Translations under genes and position numbers: made by a program
Notes under the pieces: model-generated
What the model saw: only the letters and a program-made list of their open reading frames with translations
Told to the model about the DNA's origin: nothing
Database searches by the model: none
Assembly (NCBI GenBank): GCA_013044305.1
Contig: JABEUT010000042.1
Location: forward strand, 1-5,283
DNA: 5,283 bases
Reading direction: 5' to 3'
DNA from: Bacteroidia bacterium
Lineage (GTDB): Bacteria > Bacteroidota > Bacteroidia > JABEUT01
Shown here: positions 1 to 5,283 of the stretch, one piece after another
How positions within the stretch are numbered: the stretch's first letter is position 1
How the letters are laid out: each line of letters begins with the position of its first letter

Positions 1-116
1 AGGGCCTGAAGCATACTCACGGAGTCGGAGGAGGGCAGCTGCTTTGCCCGGGCAGGTGCAACAGCCATAAACAAGAAATACATAAGGTATACAGACGAAT
101 AACGCAGCATGACCAT
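1..116 (-). CDS. N-terminus of a secreted protein, cut by window edge
   Basis: Reading the minus strand from an ATG at 116 gives 38 codons with no stop up to the window edge. The protein begins MVMLRYSSVYLMYFLFMAVA and continues PARAKQLPSSDSVSMLQA. This is a classic Sec signal peptide: a short start with one arginine, a hydrophobic core at about residues 8-20, and a likely cleavage after Ala-Arg-Ala at residue 24. The mature part begins with a polar Ser/Asp-rich stretch. A second in-frame ATG at 110 (MLRYSS...) is an equally plausible start; no Shine-Dalgarno sequence separates them. The gene is divergent from lpdA. A promoter-like TAACTTTA (minus strand, 138 to 131, one mismatch to TAnnTTTG) lies 14 bases upstream of the first ATG, without a clear -33 element. 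Too little is visible to name a function. It was too short for an automatic ORF list, so the call rests on the signal peptide and the open frame. Confidence 0.68.
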   Translation of the reverse strand, partial: MVMLRYSSVYLMYFLFMAVAPARAKQLPSSDSVSMLQA

Positions 117-216
117 ACTCTTTGATGATGTAAAGTTAGTCAACAATCGGATAACATACCCTTTTGAGCCATCAGAGAGGCAGCCGGAATGCAATATATA
201 CTACCGCTATTTTTAG

Positions 217-225
217 TACTTTCGC
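217..225 (+). promoter_or_regulatory. putative lpdA promoter, -7 element
   Basis: TACTTTCGC differs at one base from the Bacteroidota -7 element TAnnTTTG followed by C. No TTG-type -33 element stands at the expected 19-21 bases upstream. If used, transcription would start near 231 and give a leader of about 70 bases before the lpdA ATG at 301. That leader contains TTTGAGGAGC, too far from the start to act as a Shine-Dalgarno site, and then an A-rich stretch, as is usual before genes in this phylum. Confidence 0.35.
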
Positions 226-300
226 AGCCTCCTGTTACCAAAATGGATTACTGAACTTTATTTGAGGAGCAACAACAATCAAAAACCATAAATCAACATC

Positions 301-1689
301 ATGGCATACGATTTAATAATAATAGGAAGCGGTCCGGGCGGTTATGTGGCTGCCATCAGGGCCTCGCAACTCGGTATGAAAACCGCCATAGTGGAAAGGG
401 CGGAACTTGGAGGCATTTGTCTTAACTGGGGCTGCATTCCCACCAAGGCGCTGCTCAAAAGCGCGCAGGTGTTCGAATACCTGAAACATGCTGCCGACTA
501 TGGCATAAACGTAAAATCTGCCGAAGCCGATTTCACGGCAGTGGTAAAGCGCAGCCGTACCGTTGCCGAAGGGATGAGCAAAGGAGTACAGTTCCTTATG
601 CGTAAGAACAAAATAGACGTGATAAAAGGAACAGGGAAAGTTATGCCGGGTAAAAAAGTGGAAGTAACCGACGACAAAAAAACGTCAACCGTATATGATG
701 CCAAAAACATCATCGTTGCAGTCGGCGCACGCTCAAGGGAAGTGCCTTCGTTTAAAATTGACGGCAAAAAAATAATAGGCTACCGCGAAGCCATGGTTTT
801 GCCGCAACTGCCTAAGTCAATGGTGATAATAGGCTCGGGTGCTATTGGCTCCGAATTCGCATATTTTTATGCAACCATGGGAGTCAAGATTACACTTGTG
901 GAGATGCTGCCTAACATTGTTCCGGTTGAAGACGAGGAGGTATCAAAGCAATTGGCTAAATCCTTCACAAAAATTGGCATTGATGTTCGTACAGAGGTGT
1001 CGGTGGAGTCGGTGGATGTTTCCGGCTCCGGATGCAAGGTAAAACTAAAAGATAAAAAAGGTGAGTCGGTAGTAGAATGCGACATTGTGCTATCGGCAGT
1101 CGGCATTGCCGCCAATCTCGAAAATATAGGGCTTGAACAGGCGGGCATTATAACAGATAAGGGCAAGATTGCGGTGAACCAGTTTTACCAGACCAACATA
1201 CCGGGTTACCATGCCATAGGCGACTGTGTAAAAGGTCAGGCGCTGGCTCACGTTGCAAGCGCGGAAGGCATTATCTGCGTGGAAAAAATGGCCGGACTGA
1301 ACCCCGAACCCCTTAACTATAACAACATACCCGGATGCACCTATTGCCAGCCCGAAATAGCCTCGGTGGGATATACCGAAAAGGGCGCCAAAGAAGCAGG
1401 CTATGAACTAAAAATAGGCAAGTTCCCCTACTCCGCCTCGGGTAAAGCCTCGGCAGCAGGCGCAAAAGACGGCTTTGTAAAACTCATATTCGATGCCAAA
1501 TACGGCGAGTTGCTCGGCGCACACCTTATAGGATACAACGTAACCGAGATGATTGCCGAATTGGTTGTGGCACGAAAGCTGGAAACCACCGGACATGAAT
1601 TACTCAAAGCCGTACACCCGCACCCGACCATGAGCGAGGCTATTATGGAAGCCGCCGCGGCTGCGTATGGCGAGGTGATACATTTGTAG
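301..1689 (+). CDS. lpdA: dihydrolipoamide dehydrogenase (E3)
   Basis: This FAD-dependent enzyme reoxidises the dihydrolipoyl groups of 2-oxoacid dehydrogenase complexes (pyruvate, 2-oxoglutarate, branched-chain) and of the glycine cleavage system, reducing NAD+ in the cytoplasm. At 462 residues it has the family's normal length. Visible in order: FAD-binding GSGPGG (9-14); the redox disulfide in GGICLNWGCIPTK, Cys40 and Cys45; NAD-binding GSGAIGSE (178-185), followed by a beta strand ending in VE (200-201) typical of NAD rather than NADP preference; the second FAD motif AIGDC (305-309); and the C-terminal dimer domain with HPHPTMSE, where His441 and Glu446 match the catalytic pair known from other E3 enzymes by motif and spacing. 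The start codon lies directly before the FAD fold, so no other start is likely. No E1 or E2 gene is in view, so which complex it serves cannot be told. It is intact, with no sign of transfer. Confidence 0.97.
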   Translation: MAYDLIIIGSGPGGYVAAIRASQLGMKTAIVERAELGGICLNWGCIPTKALLKSAQVFEYLKHAADYGINVKSAEADFTAVVKRSRTVAEGMSKGVQFLMRKNKIDVIKGTGKVMPGKKVEVTDDKKTSTVYDAKNIIVAVGARSREVPSFKIDGKKIIGYREAMVLPQLPKSMVIIGSGAIGSEFAYFYATMGVKITLVEMLPNIVPVEDEEVSKQLAKSFTKIGIDVRTEVSVESVDVSGSGCKVKLKDKKGESVVECDIVLSAVGIAANLENIGLEQAGIITDKGKIAVNQFYQTNIPGYHAIGDCVKGQALAHVASAEGIICVEKMAGLNPEPLNYNNIPGCTYCQPEIASVGYTEKGAKEAGYELKIGKFPYSASGKASAAGAKDGFVKLIFDAKYGELLGAHLIGYNVTEMIAELVVARKLETTGHELLKAVHPHPTMSEAIMEAAAAAYGEVIHL

Positions 1690-1714
1690 TAATAGATTAG
1701 TTGTAGTATTGTAA

Positions 1715-1722
1715 TATCTTTA
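1715..1722 (+). promoter_or_regulatory. weak promoter-like element before the TPR gene
   Basis: TATCTTTA matches TAnnTTTG except for the last base and lies 8 bases before the ATG at 1731. No well-spaced -33 TTG is present. If used, the transcript would have almost no leader. Read-through from lpdA across the 41-base gap is an equally good explanation for expression of the downstream gene; no terminator hairpin is visible in the gap. Confidence 0.2.
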
Positions 1723-1730
1723 AATACTGC

Positions 1731-2513
1731 ATGTTACATACAAGTAAATCGCTGCGCTACAAATACCTTGTTTGGGCATTTAGCCTGATTGCCTCTTTTG
1801 GGTACAGCCAGGGTACGGCACAACTATTTCAAACCGGACTTAAGTATGAAGCGCAATACCATTTTAAAGACGCCTTGCCCGTCTTTGAGTCACTGTTAAA
1901 ATCCGATTCGGGCGATACACGTTATCTGTCAAACTGCGCCTACCTGTATGCCAAAGTATGGCACGACCAAACCTCTGCCACCGATGAAGAGCGCACCGCC
2001 GCATACAACATTGCACTATATCTTGCAAAAAAAGCCATAAAAGCCGACAGCAACAATGCCGAGGCTCATTATGCCAAAGCTTTTGCCATAGGCGTTCTAA
2101 ACGAAAACGCCGGCAGCAAAGAACAAATAGCAAACGCCAAAGCAATGAAAACAGAAATAGATAAATGCCTTAAATCAGACCCTCGCCATGCCGGAGCTTA
2201 TCACCTGCTGGGCAGATGGTACAGGAGGCTTGCCGAATTGAACGGCTTTGAACGCTTTGCCATGAAAACTTTTTATGGAACCTCGCTGCCTCAAGCCACA
2301 TTACAGGACGCAATAAACGCTTTTGAACATGCGTACATTTATCAGCCGGGTTATATACTGCACCAATACGAAATGGCATTTACTTATCACGAAATGGGAA
2401 AGGATGCAGATGCCAAAATATGGCTGAACATGGCTATTAAAGCCGATTATGCCGGCGACGATGCTGCGGACACCAAAATAAAATGCAGGAAACTGCTGGA
2501 TGAAATTAAATAG
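1731..2513 (+). CDS. exported TPR-like protein, RMDN/FAM82-like C-terminal half
   Basis: A 260-residue protein with a probable signal peptide: basic N-terminus (KSLRYKY), hydrophobic core at about residues 12-22, and a likely cut after GYS at residue 26. The mature protein is built of helix pairs with the Ala, Gly and aromatic spacing of tetratricopeptide repeats, at about 29-58, 90-125, 135-168 and 190-240. Residues 159-232 carry a signature I recall from eukaryotic RMDN (FAM82) proteins: LLGRW (159-163), a hydrophobic linker, LPQAT...DA...F (186-198), QPGY (205-208), then a last repeat ending in AKIWL (228-232). The signal peptide puts it in the periplasm or outer envelope, probably as a protein-interaction scaffold; no catalytic motif is seen. 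It follows lpdA by 41 bases on the same strand and may share its transcript, though no functional link is evident. The TPR-type fold is fairly sure; the RMDN link is from memory of the family pattern. Confidence 0.88.
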   Translation: MLHTSKSLRYKYLVWAFSLIASFGYSQGTAQLFQTGLKYEAQYHFKDALPVFESLLKSDSGDTRYLSNCAYLYAKVWHDQTSATDEERTAAYNIALYLAKKAIKADSNNAEAHYAKAFAIGVLNENAGSKEQIANAKAMKTEIDKCLKSDPRHAGAYHLLGRWYRRLAELNGFERFAMKTFYGTSLPQATLQDAINAFEHAYIYQPGYILHQYEMAFTYHEMGKDADAKIWLNMAIKADYAGDDAADTKIKCRKLLDEIK

Positions 2514-2543
2514 CCTAACGGCAATACCTCGTTTCTCTTACTG

Positions 2544-2617
2544 CTCCCCGGACTGGACTTGAACCAGTGACCCTCTGATTAACAGTCAGATGCTCTAACC
2601 AACTGAGCTACCGAGGA
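2544..2617 (-). tRNA. tRNA-Asn: tRNA-Asn (anticodon GTT)
   Basis: The minus strand folds into a complete 74-base cloverleaf. The 7-bp acceptor stem is TCCTCGG with CCGGGGA, including one T-G wobble. The D arm is GCTC AGTTGGTTA GAGC, the anticodon stem is TCTGA/TCAGA with loop CTGTTAA (anticodon GTT, reading AAC and AAU), the variable loop is GGGTC, and the T arm is ACTGG TTCAAGT CCAGT. The discriminator base is G, as expected for Asn. The next bases are CAG, so the CCA end is not encoded and must be added by tRNA nucleotidyltransferase. It is a single tRNA gene with its own strong promoter upstream. Its 3' end points at the stop codon of the TPR gene, 30 bases away. I see no convincing terminator there; GCC-GTTA-GGC followed by TATTTAATTT is the only, weak, candidate. 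Confidence 0.97.
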
Positions 2618-2642
2618 GTGTTTATCCTAAAAAATGAGGCTG

Positions 2643-2673
2643 CAAAAATAGTATATCCCGTTGAATTAACAAC
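2643..2673 (-). promoter_or_regulatory. promoter of tRNA-Asn
   Basis: On the minus strand GTTG (2673-2670), a 19-base spacer, and TATTTTTG (2650-2643) match the Bacteroidota housekeeping promoter (TTG near -33, TAnnTTTG near -7) at the accepted spacing. Transcription would start near 2636, about 19 bases before the tRNA 5' end at 2617, which is sensible for a tRNA precursor. It shares its core with an opposite promoter. Confidence 0.75.
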
Positions 2674-2690
2674 ATGCAGGCATATTTTTG
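2660..2690 (+). promoter_or_regulatory. plus-strand promoter, mirror image of the tRNA promoter
   Basis: On the plus strand GTTG (2660-2663), a 19-base spacer, and TATTTTTG (2683-2690) form a second full match to the Bacteroidota promoter. It is the exact mirror of the tRNA promoter, both centred at 2666.5, with the two -33 elements in the inverted repeat GTTGAATTAACAAC. Its transcript would run antisense into the 3' end of the T9SS cargo gene. The only ORF directly downstream is a 20-codon one from ATG 2692 to TAA 2754, with no recognisable product. Activity is inferred only. Confidence 0.4.
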
Positions 2691-2702
2691 TATGAACCCT
2701 GC
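2676..2702. other. bulged stem-loop in the tRNA / T9SS gene gap
   Basis: GCAGGCATA (2676-2684), loop TTTTTG, TATG (2691-2694), a 3-base bulge AAC, then CCTGC (2698-2702) can fold into a 9-bp stem. It lies 33 bases after the stop codon of the minus-strand T9SS gene, so it may help end or protect that transcript, but no T-run follows it on the minus strand. It overlaps the -7 element of the plus-strand promoter. Confidence 0.3.
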
Positions 2703-2734
2703 TATCAGGACTTGCCATTCAATACAAACTGTGA

Positions 2735-4657
2735 TTAAAGCCTTACGAGTTTAAAACTCATCGGCGCCCCGTCTTGGGGCGTAAATTGAAGAAAGTAAAA
2801 GCCTCTGGGCAAGCCGGCAACATCAAGCTTGTTACCCGAAAAGTTTTTATCTTCAAGCCACAGCCTGCCGTCTGCCCCATAAATGCGCAGCAGGGTTCCG
2901 GGCAGCATGGGCATATTCAGGTATACCTCGTTTTGTGCGGGGTTGGGGTAAAGCATAAGCGAAGATGAAGCGTTTTGCACTTCCTGCACCGCATTAAAGT
3001 TATGTTTCCCGAACACTGGCCTAAGCATCAGCGAGCCGGGGTAGCTGCTGAAGTTCCAGCCGAGGCCTATGTTATAAAATACCTTGTACTGGTTGTTGTT
3101 GTTCCAGTCCCACCCTATATTTATTGAGTCGCCGAAAGTTTGAGTTAGTCCTATATATACAGGGGTGTTTGCCGGTATCGGCTGCGGATTATTGAACTTG
3201 TAATACACAAACTCGTCAAGCGAATCGGGAAATACCGGATTATATATTGAATCGTTTTCGTAAATGATGCTGCCCGGCATGCCTCCTGCATTATTCCATA
3301 AGGTAAGCAAAAAGGTATAACCCGTTGTGTTGGTCATAACATAGCTGAAAAATATGTACACGCCTGTAAGTGTATCGGGGTTGTTCAGGGTAAACTGCTC
3401 TGCCAGTTGCACAGGGTTGTTGTTGCCGTTTACCATGTAGGCGCCCTCTGCCGTTCCGTCGTCGTAGGCGTAATAGTTGGAAAATATCTGCTTAAACTGT
3501 AGCGTATCAATGGAGCCATCCTTGTAAGACGGAGTGGTAACAAGCACCTGCGTAAGATCATAGGTTATGGGACCGCTTAAGGGTGCTGCCGTATAGGAGT
3601 ATGATGGAGCAGTAAACGGGTTATAGTTCATGTATCCGGTGATGTAGAACGGCGTGGCATTTTGAGCGCCTCCGTTATAAGGGGTCATGAAGCCGGCGGG
3701 AGTTACGTATGCGGTATAGGTGGTGTTTATAGTTATGGTGTCGTTATTCCTGTTGGGCGAGGTAATAGACGATTTCAGGTCGCCGGGCTCAAATTGCTCC
3801 CAGGGCTCGAATTGGTAATTTTTAAGAAGCGATGGACATTCATAAACAAACGAAACGGCAAATTGCGCAGTATCGGCAAAGGAGCGGTTGTAGTTCAGGT
3901 AAACCTCGTCAATATGCCAGTGGTCGAGGTTACCGGATGTGTTGGCATAGCTGCGGAACCTGAACTGAAAGCCGTTGATGAAATACTCGCTGCTGTCAAT
4001 GGGTATCATCACCAAATGAAAGCCCGTATCAGGCGGCTGGGGAGTATAACCCAAATGATACCACACTTCATTCCATACCGAACCGTTGAAAAATTCGAGC
4101 ACAAGGGTATCGTTGGGTTTGGGCGGGTCGCCAAGTCCTCCTGCCTGCCAGTAAAAACTAAAGTACACTGAATCGGCGGGGCTGTGCGTAGGGCAGGCGG
4201 CATACAGTGCTATCAGCTGCGAGGTGAGGGTATCGGCCGGATAGGAACCGTTTAACGGGCAGCTTGGGTTGTAGGGCATGCCTATTGAATTTACCCCGTC
4301 GAAGGTTGCCACACCTAACGTATGCGGGCAAATCGGGTAACTGTTGTTTACAAATACATTGTTATTCTGCCACAGTTTTGGATTGGGATATGGGCCAGAT
4401 TTTGCAAAATCGTCTATAAAGGGCAGTCCGATCGTCTTTATCGGATTCTGCGGCGGCGGTGTTATTTTATGCAATTTGTTTGTCTTGCCTTTTTTTCTGG
4501 CAAGTGAAGTTAATACCGGATTGGTATGCAACGGAACTACCCTGTCGGCGTGGCTGCCGGGCGGGTTTGCTCTCTGCGCAACAAGTTCCCCGCCCGTAGA
4601 GACCAAAACTATGAGTAGGGCGAACAATCTAAAAAAAAGTTGCTTATCTGGAGCCAT
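2735..4657 (-). CDS. secreted T9SS type A sorting-domain protein
   Basis: A 640-residue exported protein. The signal peptide is MAPDKQLFFR plus a hydrophobic core (11-20), with a cut near residues 27-28 (LVA-QR). A Lys/Pro-rich linker (54-74) follows. The next module (about 78-260) has PFIDDFAKSG (79-88), TFDGVNSIGMPY (118-129) and DHWHIDEVYL (245-254). I associate this layout with large Bacteroidota surface proteins having a MAM- or jelly-roll-like beta sandwich. A second beta-rich module (about 390-550) begins YAYDDGTAE (396-404). The C-terminus (about 565-640) is a type A sorting domain: YPNPA (570-574), RIYGADGR (591-598), LDVAGLPRGFYFLQF (611-625) and a basic end KLVRL. That domain directs passage through the outer membrane by the type IX system, after which it is normally removed. 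Only four cysteines occur beyond the signal peptide (110, 133, 155, 274), all in the first half. There is no catalytic motif, so adhesion or carbohydrate binding is conceivable but unproven. It is intact and monocistronic by appearance. Confidence 0.93.
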   Translation of the reverse strand: MAPDKQLFFRLFALLIVLVSTGGELVAQRANPPGSHADRVVPLHTNPVLTSLARKKGKTNKLHKITPPPQNPIKTIGLPFIDDFAKSGPYPNPKLWQNNNVFVNNSYPICPHTLGVATFDGVNSIGMPYNPSCPLNGSYPADTLTSQLIALYAACPTHSPADSVYFSFYWQAGGLGDPPKPNDTLVLEFFNGSVWNEVWYHLGYTPQPPDTGFHLVMIPIDSSEYFINGFQFRFRSYANTSGNLDHWHIDEVYLNYNRSFADTAQFAVSFVYECPSLLKNYQFEPWEQFEPGDLKSSITSPNRNNDTITINTTYTAYVTPAGFMTPYNGGAQNATPFYITGYMNYNPFTAPSYSYTAAPLSGPITYDLTQVLVTTPSYKDGSIDTLQFKQIFSNYYAYDDGTAEGAYMVNGNNNPVQLAEQFTLNNPDTLTGVYIFFSYVMTNTTGYTFLLTLWNNAGGMPGSIIYENDSIYNPVFPDSLDEFVYYKFNNPQPIPANTPVYIGLTQTFGDSINIGWDWNNNNQYKVFYNIGLGWNFSSYPGSLMLRPVFGKHNFNAVQEVQNASSSLMLYPNPAQNEVYLNMPMLPGTLLRIYGADGRLWLEDKNFSGNKLDVAGLPRGFYFLQFTPQDGAPMSFKLVRL

Positions 4658-4678
4658 TCAATTCGGGTTATTCTTCGG

Positions 4679-4686
4679 CAAATATA
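4679..4686 (-). promoter_or_regulatory. proximal promoter of the T9SS gene, -7 element
   Basis: TATATTTG followed by CC on the minus strand is an exact TAnnTTTG match, 21 bases upstream of the ATG at 4657. Transcription would start near 4672, leaving a leader of about 15 bases. No TTG is found at the normal -33 distance, which lowers confidence. Confidence 0.45.
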
Positions 4687-4707
4687 AACTAATTGAATTG
4701 CATTTTA

Positions 4708-4739
4708 TTGTCTTTGCATGGCGCCGGCATGTATCTTTG
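4708..4739 (+). promoter_or_regulatory. plus-strand promoter-like site between two minus genes
   Basis: TTG (4708-4710), a 21-base spacer, and TATCTTTG (4732-4739) fit the Bacteroidota promoter, pointing right. No plus-strand gene of credible size lies downstream: the short ORF from 4778 has only eight codons. It could be chance, or drive an untranslated RNA toward the 3' end of the propeller gene. Confidence 0.28.
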
Positions 4740-4750
4740 CTGTCGTAGGG

Positions 4751-4758
4751 CAAAAGTA
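4751..4758 (-). promoter_or_regulatory. distal promoter-like site upstream of the T9SS gene
   Basis: TACTTTTG followed by CCC on the minus strand is an exact TAnnTTTG match about 94 bases before the T9SS start. It lacks a clear -33 TTG. With the proximal site it would make a tandem promoter pair giving a long and a short leader. Confidence 0.3.
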
Positions 4759-4808
4759 CAAGTTTCGGCAGATAAGCATGCTAACCGGAACTTTTATGGA
4801 GTGAACAC

Positions 4809-4826
4809 AGAATTACCACTAATTCT
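4809..4826. repeat. perfect AT-rich inverted repeat (stem-loop)
   Basis: AGAATTA (4809-4815), loop CCAC, TAATTCT (4820-4826) is a perfect 7-bp inverted repeat, enclosed by a second pair of arms GGAGTG (4798-4803) and CACTCC (4846-4851). It sits downstream of the propeller gene (minus), so it could be a terminator or transcript end, but no T-run follows on the minus strand. On the plus strand TACTTTTC follows it. It lies where base composition falls, so it could also be an eroded intergenic repeat. Confidence 0.4.
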
Positions 4827-4901
4827 TACTTTTCAATCTCAATTCCACTCCTCCCTTAAATGAGAAAGTGAAAAACTTTACAGATTATAGTAAATGCAAT
4901 G

Positions 4902-5283
4902 CTATTTTGAATTGGTGAGTAAGCCAATCAGTAAATTAGAAGTCTTTCCGTTTTTCAATTTAAATTTCCCGTTACCTCCTATATAAAGACCGCCTGTACT
5001 GTCCTGTGCAAAAGTATAGGCATAACCTGCTTTCAGTTCGCTAAATGCAGGATGCCATTGAGAACCACACCATTTGAATACACCACAATATCCTGTTATT
5101 CTTTTAGTCATTCCACTGGCATAAAGTGTATCCTTGTAAACGGCAAATGCCCTTACATCTTTTAAATCCGGTAAAAGTGGTTCCATTTTTACGCCATCAT
5201 ATATTGCAATATCAGCGGAGTCATTACCAACTTTGTATAAATCGCCTCCTATTAATAATTTATTCTTATATACACATAAGGCA
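4902..5283 (-). CDS. C-terminal part of a beta-propeller-like protein, cut by window edge
   Basis: The minus-strand frame is open from the window edge to TAG at 4904-4902, giving 126 visible residues; the ATG at 5186 is internal, since the open frame continues upstream of it. Three similar blades repeat at 44 and 46 residues: VYKNKLLIGG (4-13 of the fragment), VYKDTLYASG (48-57) and DSTGGLYIGG (94-103). Two of them are followed by the strand-forming stretches IAIYDGVKMEPL and VFKWCGSQWHPAF. This pattern (short strand, LYxGG, then a W/Y-rich strand) is that of secreted Kelch- or WD-like propellers common in Bacteroidota. The chain ends in LLTNSK with no T9SS sorting domain, so it is either not a T9SS cargo or has lost the domain. 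The DNA is much AT-richer (about 36% GC by hand count over 4921-5280) than lpdA or the T9SS gene. The precise function is unknown. Confidence 0.78.
   Translation of the reverse strand, partial: ALCVYKNKLLIGGDLYKVGNDSADIAIYDGVKMEPLLPDLKDVRAFAVYKDTLYASGMTKRITGYCGVFKWCGSQWHPAFSELKAGYAYTFAQDSTGGLYIGGNGKFKLKNGKTSNLLIGLLTNSK

Noticed and set aside
498..767. 89-codon minus-strand frame inside lpdA
   Set aside because: Antisense to lpdA, with no recognisable features.
867..1166. 99-codon minus-strand frame inside lpdA
   Set aside because: It is antisense to the NAD-binding and central domains of an intact lpdA; the Ser/Thr-rich composition is typical of a shadow frame.
1864..2145. 93-codon minus-strand frame inside the TPR gene
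   Set aside because: Its Arg-, Cys- and Trp-rich translation is a usual artefact of reading antisense to Ala- and Lys-rich helices.
2514..2543. Possible terminator between the TPR gene and tRNA-Asn
   Set aside because: Only a 3-bp GCC/GGC stem with a mixed A/T tail is visible; this is not enough to call a terminator.
2544..2617. tRNA-Asn as an integration site for a mobile element
   Set aside because: No integrase gene, no duplicated tRNA 3' end and no att-like direct repeat are seen in the window.
2692..2754. 20-codon ORF (starting MNPAIRTCHS) behind the plus-strand promoter
   Set aside because: Too short and featureless, and it overlaps the stop of the T9SS gene; there is no evidence of translation.
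3662..4171. 169-codon plus-strand open frame
   Set aside because: It lies wholly antisense to the T9SS gene, whose signal peptide, modules and sorting domain are clear. The predicted protein shows no motif or signal and looks like a shadow frame.
4344..4748. 134-codon plus-strand open frame spanning the T9SS gene start
   Set aside because: Most of it is antisense to the signal-peptide region of the T9SS gene, it has no upstream promoter, and its residues resemble no family. The hydrophobic part is just the complement of the coding strand.
4865..4879. AAAGT-GAAAA-ACTTT inverted repeat after the propeller stop
   Set aside because: The 5-bp AT-rich stem is too weak for an intrinsic terminator, and such repeats are frequent by chance in AT-rich DNA.

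Overview
The window looks like ordinary chromosomal DNA from a member of the Bacteroidota; I cannot place it more finely. The reasons are one secreted protein with a type IX secretion (T9SS) type A sorting domain, several exact matches to the Bacteroidota promoter element TAnnTTTG, no clear Shine-Dalgarno sequences ahead of the genes, and A-rich leaders.

Layout, left to right. Positions 1-116 (minus) hold the first 38 codons of a secreted protein that runs off the left edge. A divergent gap follows. Then come lpdA (301-1689, plus), a dihydrolipoamide dehydrogenase with all catalytic residues, and, 41 bases later on the same strand, a secreted or periplasmic helical-repeat protein (1731-2513) whose C-terminal half resembles the RMDN/FAM82 family. 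A minus-strand tRNA-Asn(GTT) at 2544-2617 converges on it. Upstream of the tRNA is a strong promoter that shares its core with an equally good plus-strand promoter. A 640-residue T9SS cargo protein occupies 2735-4657 (minus). Its 244-base upstream gap (4658-4901) has three TAnnTTTG matches and a perfect AT-rich inverted repeat. The right edge (4902-5283, minus) is the C-terminal 126 residues of a beta-propeller-like protein in clearly AT-richer DNA.

Functionally the genes are a mix: one central-metabolism enzyme, one tRNA and several cell-envelope or secreted proteins. Nothing indicates that they form one pathway. I see no CRISPR array, insertion sequence, defence cassette or phage gene. The least ordinary things are the symmetric bidirectional promoter beside the tRNA, the RMDN-like protein, and the composition change with an inverted repeat near the right end.
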